Origin: an uncultured Hungatella sp.
GTDB taxonomy: Bacteria; Bacillota; Clostridia; Lachnospirales; Lachnospiraceae
Assembly: GCA_949879795.1 (NCBI GenBank)
Contig: CATLBR010000001.1
Span: 124,001 to 188,000 of the forward strand
Direction: 5' to 3'
Length of the DNA: 64,000 nucleotides
Shown here: positions 51,698 through 59,941 of the stretch, piece after piece
Position numbering within the stretch: position 1 is the stretch's first letter
Layout: every line of letters begins with the position of its first letter
Notes under the pieces: generated by a model
Database searches by the model: none
Seen by the model: the letters and a program-made list of their open reading frames with translations, nothing else
Told to the model about the DNA's origin: nothing
Translations under genes and position numbers: made by a program

Positions 51698-53075
51698 TTA
51701 TTTTAATGAAAATACGCTGGACGAGCTGATAGAGGAGATTAAATTTGTATATCAGTCTGATGACAGGCCGTGGGTGATTGGGTACAGTGGGGGAAAAGAT
51801 TCTACGGCCGTGGTAGAGCTGGTATATAAAATGCTTTTGTCACTGCCGGATTGGCAGAGGAACAAGAACGTGTATATTGTGTCTTCGGATACGCTTATCG
51901 AAAATCCGTTGATCAAGATCTATTTGAATAAAATGAATCGTCTGCTGGGGGAGGCGGCTGCCAGAGACGGTCTTCCCATGAAGTCTTCCATGGTAACTCC
52001 GCCGGCCAATAACTCCTTTTGGGCCAATGTCATAGGAAGGGGATTTCCTACACCCAAGATGAACGGGAAGTTCCGTTGGTGTACGGATCGTCTGAAAATT
52101 AATCCCAGCGCTGATTATATCAGGGAAGTGATCAGAAAAGAGGGGCAGGAAGTGGTGGTACTCCTGGGTGTGAGGAAGGACGAGAGCATAGCAAGGAAAA
52201 GGAGAATTGAGGGAAGAGAGCTGTCAAACAGGCTGATGAATCGTCATGAGACGATTCAGGACGCTTATGTATATAATCCTATTGTTGAATTGACGACGGA
52301 AGATGTGTGGGACGTTCTTCTCAATCTGGATGGCGGCGCTACGCCATGGGGTTCTGACAACAACGAACTGGTTAGCTTATATTCTGGGGCGGACAGTGGG
52401 GAATGTCCTTTTGCGGGGACACAGGGAGGAAACCAGACACAGAGCTGCGGCAATTCCAGATTCGGATGCTGGGTCTGTACGGTGGTGAAGGAGGATAAAT
52501 CCCTGAATGGTTTTATTAAAAGCGGTCATCGGGAACTGATCCCTTTATCCAATTTCAGAACCTGGATTATGAGTATTCGGGACAGAGATGAATATCGGGA
52601 AAAAAAGAGAAGAAATGGGACTGTCTATGAGACAAAGACAGGTGAGATGGGGTATGGGCCATTTACCTGGGAGGCAAGGCAGCTGATTCTCAAAGAGCTG
52701 ATTGAGACTCAAAAGAAGATGGGATATGAGTTGATTACTACGGAGGAATTGAAGGCTATTGATGAGATATGGGATCAGGAACTTGATTTCTCCAGAAGGA
52801 CGTTGGTGGAGTTATATGAAGAACTAACCGGCGGGAGACTGCCATGGTATCCCTACAAGGAGCCTTTGCTGGATATGGAAACAGTGGAGGAATTGGAGCG
52901 GTTAGCTGAGGAGAATGAGGTGCCTTTTGACCTGGTGAGAAATCTGATTCTCTCAGTGTATCACAATAAAAATTATTCGAATCAAAAAATTATGAAGGAA
53001 GCCATGGAGCGTCTGCTGAATCAGCAATGGCTCCATTATGATGTCTTGAAGGAGATTGAAGATGAAGATAAATAA
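51681..53075 (+). CDS. dndC: DndC, DNA phosphorothioation sulfurtransferase
   Basis: 464 residues. The PP-loop SGGKDS is at about 36-41. NKNVYIVSSDTLIENPLIKIY, FRWCTDRLKI and GVRKDES follow, and then the cysteine set SGECPFAGTQGG...CGNSRFGCWVC, which holds the [4Fe-4S] cluster. These are the hallmarks of DndC, which activates the DNA backbone for sulfur insertion together with DndD and DndE. The start could be ATG 51681 or ATG 51690; both overlap the end of the regulator gene, so translation is coupled. The length is slightly under the 500-530 of Gammaproteobacterial DndC. Confidence 0.94.
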   Translation: MMAMNSYFNENTLDELIEEIKFVYQSDDRPWVIGYSGGKDSTAVVELVYKMLLSLPDWQRNKNVYIVSSDTLIENPLIKIYLNKMNRLLGEAAARDGLPMKSSMVTPPANNSFWANVIGRGFPTPKMNGKFRWCTDRLKINPSADYIREVIRKEGQEVVVLLGVRKDESIARKRRIEGRELSNRLMNRHETIQDAYVYNPIVELTTEDVWDVLLNLDGGATPWGSDNNELVSLYSGADSGECPFAGTQGGNQTQSCGNSRFGCWVCTVVKEDKSLNGFIKSGHRELIPLSNFRTWIMSIRDRDEYREKKRRNGTVYETKTGEMGYGPFTWEARQLILKELIETQKKMGYELITTEELKAIDEIWDQELDFSRRTLVELYEELTGGRLPWYPYKEPLLDMETVEELERLAEENEVPFDLVRNLILSVYHNKNYSNQKIMKEAMERLLNQQWLHYDVLKEIEDEDK

Positions 53076-55221
53076 AATACTGTTGTATAATTTTAACTCC
53101 TTTGAGGGATTGAATGAGCTTGATTTTTCGGGTACGACACAGGACAGGAATATTGTTCTCATCGGAGGGAAAAACGGAGCGGGAAAGACTTCGCTGTTTA
53201 CGGCGATTAAGATTGCTTTATATGGTCCTTTGGCTTTCGGATATGTGGGAATCAACCCTCATTACATAGCTAAGATAAAAGATTGTATTAATTCAAAGGC
53301 ATTTCAGAAGAATAAGGTGGAGTCAAAGGTTCAGATAACCATCTCCCTGATGGTGGAGAGGGAGGTGAAAGAGTATGAGATAACCAGGGAGTGGGATTAC
53401 AGCAGACAAAAACTTATAGAAAAGTATTTTGTAAAGATGGATGGGAAATTGTTAAATGATGATGAGCTGTCCTACTTCCAAAATTATCTCCAAAGTATTG
53501 TTCCGCCGGATTTATTTGAGTTCTTTTTGTTTGACGGGGAGGAAGTGGGAAGTATTTTTTCTACCAGCGCCTATAATACCTATGTTAAAAACGCGGTGTA
53601 TACCTTATGTGGCCTGGATACCTTTGAGATTATCAGAAAATATACAGGGAGTTATATTGGGAAAGCTGTTGGCGAAGATGAGAAAAAACTTCATAGAGAG
53701 TACGAAAGTGTAAAGGAGTCCGTGGAAGCACTGGAGGTCCTTGAAAAAAAATTGGGGGAGCAGATAACACAGGAGAAAGAGGAACTGGAGCAGGTTGAGA
53801 CAGATTTAACGGAGCTGGAGACTGCTTTTAAAAAAGCAGGAGGAATTACGGAGAAGGAGAGGAAAAGGCTGGCAAAGGAGTTTGAAGAAGCAGAACGGGC
53901 AAAGGCGGAATCTACGGCAAAGCTAAAGTTGTTTGTCGAGGGGTTAATGCCATTTTATATGTTGAAGGACTTTGCCGAAGGGGTTGTCATACAGCTGGAG
54001 AAGGAGGAGCAAAGCAGGCTCTTTTACTATATACAGGAGAAATTGAACCGGGAGGATATCCGACACAGTTTTGAGGGAACCAATATTACAGAGACAGGTA
54101 TTGAGTCTTTTATCGGGAAGTTTCTTGAGCGATTTAAGCCAGGGGGATTTGTGGAGGGGGAAGAACCGCTCCATGATCTGTCCAGGGAAGATACGGCCAG
54201 GGTTCATGCTATGATTACCAGTGTTAAAGATTTTGATTCTCAGGCTATGGTTGAGACGGTATACAGGAAGCAGTGGGCTTCTGAGCGCACTTCGGAGATC
54301 AATAAAGTTTTGAGGAATGCCATGGCAGATGAGGATATGGCAGGATTTGCGGAGAGGGAAAACCGTTTACTGAAAAGAAAGGAAGAATTGGTCACAAGAC
54401 TTGGGGAGAGTCAGAGGCAGCTAAAAGAATTAGAGGAGAAGAAGACAGCGGGAATACAGCAGAGAGACAGGACGCTGCAGAGATTAAGAGAGAGTGTTCA
54501 AAATAAGCATGTTTTGGAACTGAGCGCAGGTTTGTCTCAGATGATGGGAAGATTTTTGACGGATAAGACAGAAGCTGTGAGAAGAGAGCTGGAGGCTTTG
54601 ATTGTAAAAAATCTTCAGCATATTTACCGAAAAGATAATCTGATTACCCATATTGAGATTGATGAGGATTTTGAGTTTCATCTTTACCAGGATGCTGTGT
54701 ATAGTGTGACAGAACTGGCATACTTGATACGGAATTTGGGAAGAGAGGCTTTTTCTCTGGAAATAGGAAAAAAGGGCCAGATGTTTTTGTGTGAGAAATA
54801 TGGGGTCAGCAGTCTGAAACAGCTTCAGAAGATCCTGGTGGGGGGAGAGGGACAAGAAGAAGTAGATTTATATAAAAAGATTGATATTAGCAGGCTCTCC
54901 AAAGGGGAGCGGCAGATTTTTATTTTGTCACTGTATTGGGGCATTATCAAATTGTCGGGGCAGGATATTCCCTTTATTATCGACACTCCATATGCTCGAA
55001 TCGATGCCAATCATCGAATGGAGATATCGGAAAAATTCTTTCCCAATATCAGCAGACAGGTGATTATTCTTTCTACTGACGAGGAGATTAATGATGAGTA
55101 TTATCAGATTTTGAAGCCCCATATTGCCAGGGAATTTTTATTGGTGAATGATGAGAATCAAAACAAGACTTCTATTGAACAACATTACTTTTTCTTTTTT
55201 AATGATGAGGAACAGCCATGA
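53062..55221 (+). CDS. dndD: DndD, SMC-like ATPase of DNA phosphorothioation
   Basis: 719 residues. Walker A GKNGAGKT is at 36-43. Two long coiled-coil arms follow (about 215-300 and 420-500, Glu/Lys/Leu-rich), and a C-terminal ABC half has LSKGERQIFILSLYWGI (signature) and DIPFIIDTPYARIDANHR (Walker B/D-loop). This is the DndD layout, an SMC/Rad50-type ATPase that acts with DndC and DndE on DNA. ATG 53062 is chosen because AAGGAG lies seven bases upstream; the TTG six bases before it has no such site. It overlaps dndC by 14 bases and dndE by four. Confidence 0.94.
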   Translation: MKINKILLYNFNSFEGLNELDFSGTTQDRNIVLIGGKNGAGKTSLFTAIKIALYGPLAFGYVGINPHYIAKIKDCINSKAFQKNKVESKVQITISLMVEREVKEYEITREWDYSRQKLIEKYFVKMDGKLLNDDELSYFQNYLQSIVPPDLFEFFLFDGEEVGSIFSTSAYNTYVKNAVYTLCGLDTFEIIRKYTGSYIGKAVGEDEKKLHREYESVKESVEALEVLEKKLGEQITQEKEELEQVETDLTELETAFKKAGGITEKERKRLAKEFEEAERAKAESTAKLKLFVEGLMPFYMLKDFAEGVVIQLEKEEQSRLFYYIQEKLNREDIRHSFEGTNITETGIESFIGKFLERFKPGGFVEGEEPLHDLSREDTARVHAMITSVKDFDSQAMVETVYRKQWASERTSEINKVLRNAMADEDMAGFAERENRLLKRKEELVTRLGESQRQLKELEEKKTAGIQQRDRTLQRLRESVQNKHVLELSAGLSQMMGRFLTDKTEAVRRELEALIVKNLQHIYRKDNLITHIEIDEDFEFHLYQDAVYSVTELAYLIRNLGREAFSLEIGKKGQMFLCEKYGVSSLKQLQKILVGGEGQEEVDLYKKIDISRLSKGERQIFILSLYWGIIKLSGQDIPFIIDTPYARIDANHRMEISEKFFPNISRQVIILSTDEEINDEYYQILKPHIAREFLLVNDENQNKTSIEQHYFFFFNDEEQP

Positions 55222-55598
55222 TATTTCGATTAAAAACGTCAAAGCAGACCCAGGAGATTTTTCAGCAGCTGGAGAGTAAAACGAATTATAAGCCATATAC
55301 GTTAGTAAAGCATGCCATCGCATGGTCTTTGAAGGAACATACTTCTGTGAAAGACTTTCGATCGGATTCGGAGGGGCTGGATCTGAACAGGCAGACCATA
55401 ACGGGGGATTATGAGGTGTATTTTAAGGTCCTGATAGAGGAGGTGGAGGGAAGATATCTTCCGGAGGAGGAGTATTTTCCAAAGTATGTGAAGGCTCATA
55501 TTGATCGTGGAAGCAAGCTGCTTTTTGACATGTATAAACATGCGGGAAGTGTGGATAAGTATATTTTACAGGTTTTGGGAGTGGGGGATACGGTATGA
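55218..55598 (+). CDS. dndE: DndE, DNA-binding phosphorothioation protein
   Basis: 126 residues, the expected small size. MIFRLKTSKQTQEIFQQLES at the start and LVKHAIAWSL with DFRSDSEGLDLNRQTITGDY match DndE, a tetrameric protein that binds nicked DNA and is needed for sulfur modification. The basic N-terminal surface would contact DNA. It overlaps dndD and dndA by four bases each (ATGA type), so the four proteins are closely coupled. Confidence 0.93.
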   Translation: MIFRLKTSKQTQEIFQQLESKTNYKPYTLVKHAIAWSLKEHTSVKDFRSDSEGLDLNRQTITGDYEVYFKVLIEEVEGRYLPEEEYFPKYVKAHIDRGSKLLFDMYKHAGSVDKYILQVLGVGDTV

Positions 55599-56788
55599 TC
55601 TATTTTGATAACAGTGCTACTTCTCCTATCGATGGAGAAGTGCTGGAGGCCATGCTGCCTTATCTGAGGGAGGAGTATGGGAATCCTTCCAGCAAGTATT
55701 ATGGTAAGGCGGTGAATGCCCGCAATGCGGTTGAGGAGGCCAGAGAGGCAGTAGCCAGGCTTCTTGGGGCAAGGCCGGAGGAGTTGGTGTTTACGGCCGG
55801 GGCAACGGAGAGCACGAATTTTATTATAAAAGGATATATGGATTATCGCCGGTATTATGGGGACGGGAAAAATCATATTATTACGTCAGTGGCGGAGCAT
55901 AAGGCCACACTGAATACGTGTAAGTATCTGAATGGGGAATTGTATTCTAATAATGACCCGACTATCAGCCTCTTTGGGGACAAGAAACGGGTGGACCGGG
56001 GGTATGAAGCCACTTTTGTCGGGATTACGGAGTACGGGGAGATTATGCCTGAGGCTGTGGAGGAGGCGATTCGGGATAATACGGCCATGGTTTCTGTGAT
56101 CTATGTGAATAATGAGGTGGGTACAATCAGTGATGTGGGAAAGATCGCAAAACTGTGCGGCAAGTGTGGCATAGGGATTCATTCGGATATCACCCAGGCT
56201 TTGGGTAAGATCAAGGTTGATGTCCATGGTTTGGGGCTGGATTATGCTTCCTGTTCGGCTCACAAAATCTATGGGCCTAAGGGAATCGGGGCAGCGTTTC
56301 TGAAGAGTGACGCTTATGGCATAGAGCCGATTACGGCGCTTTTACATGGGGGGGAACAGGAGTCGGGATTTCGGGGGGGAACTCTGGCTGTCCATGATAT
56401 TGTTGGGTTTGGAAAGGCAGCGGAGCTGGCGGTCAGAGATATGGACAAGAATGAGGCTTTATTAAAGAGTCTGGATGACAGGCTGGTGGGAAAGCTTCTT
56501 GGTATACCGGATATTTTTTTGACCAATGAGTCAAAAAAGAGGGTTCCGGGGATTGTGAGTATTCTTGTTAACAAAAAGGATTTTCACAATGAGCGTTTTA
56601 TTAAAAGGGTAAGTGATCAGCTTGCCATTTCTACAGGTTCTGCCTGCAGCGCGGGGGAGCCTTCTTATGTGATTGCCTCTCTGGGTAAGGCGGATAAGGT
56701 GTCGAAAGTATTAAGAATCTCCATTAACAAATTTACTACACAAGAGGAGATTGATCAGCTTGTTCAAATTTTTGCGGATCATCTATAA
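55595..56788 (+). CDS. dndA: DndA/IscS-like cysteine desulfurase
   Basis: 397 residues of the class V aminotransferase family. MIYFDNSATSPIDGEV at the start, K224 in SAHKIYGPKG for pyridoxal phosphate, and C351 in TGSACSAGEPS as the persulfide cysteine are all present. It draws sulfur from L-cysteine and hands it to DndC. The gene is the last of the four and overlaps dndE; in many dnd clusters dndA is divergent or replaced by a chromosomal IscS, so this order (C-D-E-A) is worth noting. It lies 11 bases before the helicase gene, so one transcript may cover both modification and the next genes. Confidence 0.93.
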   Translation: MIYFDNSATSPIDGEVLEAMLPYLREEYGNPSSKYYGKAVNARNAVEEAREAVARLLGARPEELVFTAGATESTNFIIKGYMDYRRYYGDGKNHIITSVAEHKATLNTCKYLNGELYSNNDPTISLFGDKKRVDRGYEATFVGITEYGEIMPEAVEEAIRDNTAMVSVIYVNNEVGTISDVGKIAKLCGKCGIGIHSDITQALGKIKVDVHGLGLDYASCSAHKIYGPKGIGAAFLKSDAYGIEPITALLHGGEQESGFRGGTLAVHDIVGFGKAAELAVRDMDKNEALLKSLDDRLVGKLLGIPDIFLTNESKKRVPGIVSILVNKKDFHNERFIKRVSDQLAISTGSACSAGEPSYVIASLGKADKVSKVLRISINKFTTQEEIDQLVQIFADHL

Positions 56789-56799
56789 GGATAACTGAT

Positions 56800-59700
56800 A
56801 TGGCAATGATGATAGATAAAAGACCTCAGTTTGAGGGAGAGAAAGTTACGTGGGACAGTTTTTCTAAAAATCTACCAAATGATGTGGTGGTGTACACTCA
56901 CAGGGAGGTTTTAGGCGGGGATGAGTGTGATTTTGCGCTGCTTATAAAGAACCGGGGGATTTTGATTGTGGAAGTGAAGGGGTGGAGCGCAAAACATATC
57001 TATGAGGTTATGAGTGATGGACAGGTGGTCTTGACAAATGATTCATCAGAGCCGGAAAAAACACAAGGGTCTCCCAGGGAGCAGGCGAGAAAATACAGGT
57101 TTCAGTGGCTGAATTTTATTCAGGACCGTCTTGGGTTCAGCCCTTTGGTACTCCATATGGTGTGTTATCCTTTTTTGTCTGAGAGGGAGTATTGGGAGAA
57201 GAGGCTGGATATTATTTCGGAGAAGGGAATTACTTTGTTCAGGGAGGACTTAAGAAATCCTGTAAAATTGGGCCAGAAGATAGATAATTGGTTTCATGTG
57301 AAAAGAGGAATTTCGTCCGTTGATTTTGATGATACCAAGATGGCATTGGTGAGGCAGGTATTGGAACCTTCTTTTCAGGGAAAGCAGGGGGAAGTAAAAG
57401 AGATTTTTGGCTCTTATTCTCTGCTGAAAGTGTTTGACAGAGAGATTAAGTCAGATCAGGATCTGGAGGAATTAACAGCCGCGTATTTTCAGGGTACAAA
57501 AATTTTTTTATTTGTCCGGGAGGAAGAAGAACTTCAAAGGCTGGGGGATAAGCTGAGGGAAGGGTTTCACAGAAGAAATATTGTGGCAGAGCATGGAAAT
57601 ATAAGATTTTCCAAAGTGGGAGAAAAGCAAAGAGCTGTTTATGAAAAGGGCAAGGGTGAATTGCGTCTTTTCAATTTTGAGGCATATTGTATAAAGGAAG
57701 ATTTTACAGATGGGGAAGATATCTGTGTGCTTGAAGGTCAGGTCAATGGGGTACAGGATAGAATTTTGAGGCGGATAGAGGGGGAGACAAACTTTAATTA
57801 CGGGCAGTTTTTGATTGAGCATACGGATATTCGAAGAAATGTGCTTGTGAGGGCCGGAGCCGGAACAGGAAAAACCTATTCGATGGTTTCGAGAATCGCC
57901 TTTTTGTGCAACAACAGAGAGGGAACGGTCTGTAATCTTGTAGAAGATGTCGCAATGGTGACCTTTACCAATGAGGCAGCGGATAATATGAAGGTAAGGC
58001 TCAAGCAGGCTTTTATGAATTATTATCTGCTCACAAGAAATAAAAGGTTTCTTCGCAAGATAGAGTCTGTAGATCTGATGCAGATTTCAACGATTCATAA
58101 GTTCGCTAAGTCGGTGATTCAAAATTTGTCTTTGGGATTTGGCGTAGGACATGATGTTGCTATTACTTCCAGCTCTTATGAAAAGGAACGGATTTATGAA
58201 AAATATTTAAATGACTATCTGGTCAGGGCGGAGGAAAAAAATCCTGATGTTGCCAGTAAACTGTGGATGCCGGTGCATAAGTTCAGAAAGATTCTGATAA
58301 ATTTCGCGAAACAGCTTTATGATAAGAGCTGTGACATAAAAACCATTCTCCCGGAGGAGATGGGAGATTTTCGTGAGATACCATTTTTTAATGAGATGAT
58401 CAATCAGGTTATCATTCCTGCTGAGAGGGAGTACCATGATGAGCTCTTGTCAAAAAATAAGATTGACCTGAAGGAGTGTATGATATTTCTTCAGCGTGCT
58501 TTGAAGGATATTGGCGCCAATAAATGGAGCATTGGCTATAAATATCTGTTTATTGATGAGTTCCAGGATACAGATGATGTTCAGATTGATTCATTTTTGA
58601 AGCTGCTGGAAAAGGCAGAAGGGTTGAAGCTGTTTCTCGTTGGAGACATTAAACAGAGTATTTATCGGTTTCGGGGCGCTACAGACAGCGCTTTTGAGAG
58701 AGTGAAAAAAGGGGGAGTTGATTGGAGTGAGTATTCACTTTCCAGAAACTATAGGACAGACGCCAAACTTTTGGAGAGCCTGGATAAATTTTTTTGTAAA
58801 ATGGGGAACAGAGGATATTTAAAGTTTGTGAAAGGTCAGGATACTTTGAAAAGCAATATTGTCGGGGGACTGGACAAAAGTCAGCTTATCAGAAAGGTGG
58901 AATATTCCGGTCGCCAAAATGGAACTTTGATGGAGGTTCTGTTTGGAGAAATTCAACATCAGAGAGATATAATTGAACATTTGAAGGCTGCCAGAACGTT
59001 GGAGCCGAAAGAAAAGATCATTGTTCTTCTGGTCAGGGAGAACTGGCAGATAGAAAAAATTTTGCTTGAATCCAGAAAAAGAGGGTGTTATATGGAGACG
59101 GAGGTTGGAGGGGATTTGTATCAATTGACTTCAACGATGGATCTGTATAAACTGGTAATGGCCCTTATGAACCCAAAGGATCCGGTATTTCTCTTTAACT
59201 TGATGAAGTCGAATTATGTTAATCTGCAGTTGGATATACAGGGGCTTCGCGGTATAGGGAAGGATCAGAAGGCAGAAATTTTGATTGGAATTTTGAATCA
59301 GTATTTTGATGAGAATCTTGGAAAAACCTGGGAAGAAGTGATAAGGGAACTTTACAGAAAACCCGTTCTGGCAGTGCTGCGTGATATTTATGAGGGCACA
59401 CAACCTTGGCAAAATTATGATCAGGGAGAGTCCGGACAAAAATTTTACAGGGCTAATTATGATCTGGTACTTGAGAAGATGATAAAGGCATATAGTGTGG
59501 ATTATTTGTCGTTGAGTGTGATTGAAAACAGCCTGCATATTAATATTCTTACTGGCCAGGAAGACTTGGCAAGAAATGTAAACAGGGAAACAGAGGATAT
59601 CAGGATTGTCTGCACGACAGTACATAAGGCGAAAGGTTTGGAATATGGGACGGTGATTCTGCCTTACTGTGACTGGAATATGGGAACTACGGATAAATCT

Positions 59701-59940
59701 CCTTTAGATGTGAATTACTCTGATCATAAGCTGTCATATGGAATAAAAATCAAGAAGTTTAAAAAAACACAAAAAGTGTACAATTCCAATTATGATGTAA
59801 AAGAGGAAAGTTCCCAAAGAATTCAGGAGGAATCCAGAGTACTGTATGTGGCTTTGACAAGGGCAATCCGCAATATTGTCTGGCTGAAAAATGCAGATGT
59901 TCATGAAGAAAATTCCTGGCAGGAATTTATGGAGGGATAG
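56800..59940 (+). CDS. NERD-nuclease/UvrD-type helicase fusion
   Basis: 1046 residues. Residues about 1-150 form a NERD (PD-(D/E)XK-like) domain with D44 in GGDECDFALL and E58-V-K60 in ILIVEVKGW. From about 330 a superfamily 1 helicase follows: Walker A RAGAGTGKT with K358, motif Ia VTFTNEAADNMK, Walker B LFIDEFQDTDDVQ (D586, E587), GDIKQSIYRFRGA, TTVHKAKGLEYGTVILP around residue 942, and a last VLYVALTRAI motif. It resembles AddA/UvrD enzymes, but with an N-terminal nuclease in place of AddA's C-terminal one. It follows dndA by 11 bases and abuts the AddB-like gene, so the two probably form a complex that processes DNA ends or phosphorothioate-lacking DNA. Confidence 0.88.
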   Translation: MAMMIDKRPQFEGEKVTWDSFSKNLPNDVVVYTHREVLGGDECDFALLIKNRGILIVEVKGWSAKHIYEVMSDGQVVLTNDSSEPEKTQGSPREQARKYRFQWLNFIQDRLGFSPLVLHMVCYPFLSEREYWEKRLDIISEKGITLFREDLRNPVKLGQKIDNWFHVKRGISSVDFDDTKMALVRQVLEPSFQGKQGEVKEIFGSYSLLKVFDREIKSDQDLEELTAAYFQGTKIFLFVREEEELQRLGDKLREGFHRRNIVAEHGNIRFSKVGEKQRAVYEKGKGELRLFNFEAYCIKEDFTDGEDICVLEGQVNGVQDRILRRIEGETNFNYGQFLIEHTDIRRNVLVRAGAGTGKTYSMVSRIAFLCNNREGTVCNLVEDVAMVTFTNEAADNMKVRLKQAFMNYYLLTRNKRFLRKIESVDLMQISTIHKFAKSVIQNLSLGFGVGHDVAITSSSYEKERIYEKYLNDYLVRAEEKNPDVASKLWMPVHKFRKILINFAKQLYDKSCDIKTILPEEMGDFREIPFFNEMINQVIIPAEREYHDELLSKNKIDLKECMIFLQRALKDIGANKWSIGYKYLFIDEFQDTDDVQIDSFLKLLEKAEGLKLFLVGDIKQSIYRFRGATDSAFERVKKGGVDWSEYSLSRNYRTDAKLLESLDKFFCKMGNRGYLKFVKGQDTLKSNIVGGLDKSQLIRKVEYSGRQNGTLMEVLFGEIQHQRDIIEHLKAARTLEPKEKIIVLLVRENWQIEKILLESRKRGCYMETEVGGDLYQLTSTMDLYKLVMALMNPKDPVFLFNLMKSNYVNLQLDIQGLRGIGKDQKAEILIGILNQYFDENLGKTWEEVIRELYRKPVLAVLRDIYEGTQPWQNYDQGESGQKFYRANYDLVLEKMIKAYSVDYLSLSVIENSLHINILTGQEDLARNVNRETEDIRIVCTTVHKAKGLEYGTVILPYCDWNMGTTDKSPLDVNYSDHKLSYGIKIKKFKKTQKVYNSNYDVKEESSQRIQEESRVLYVALTRAIRNIVWLKNADVHEENSWQEFMEG

Positions 59941-59941
59941 C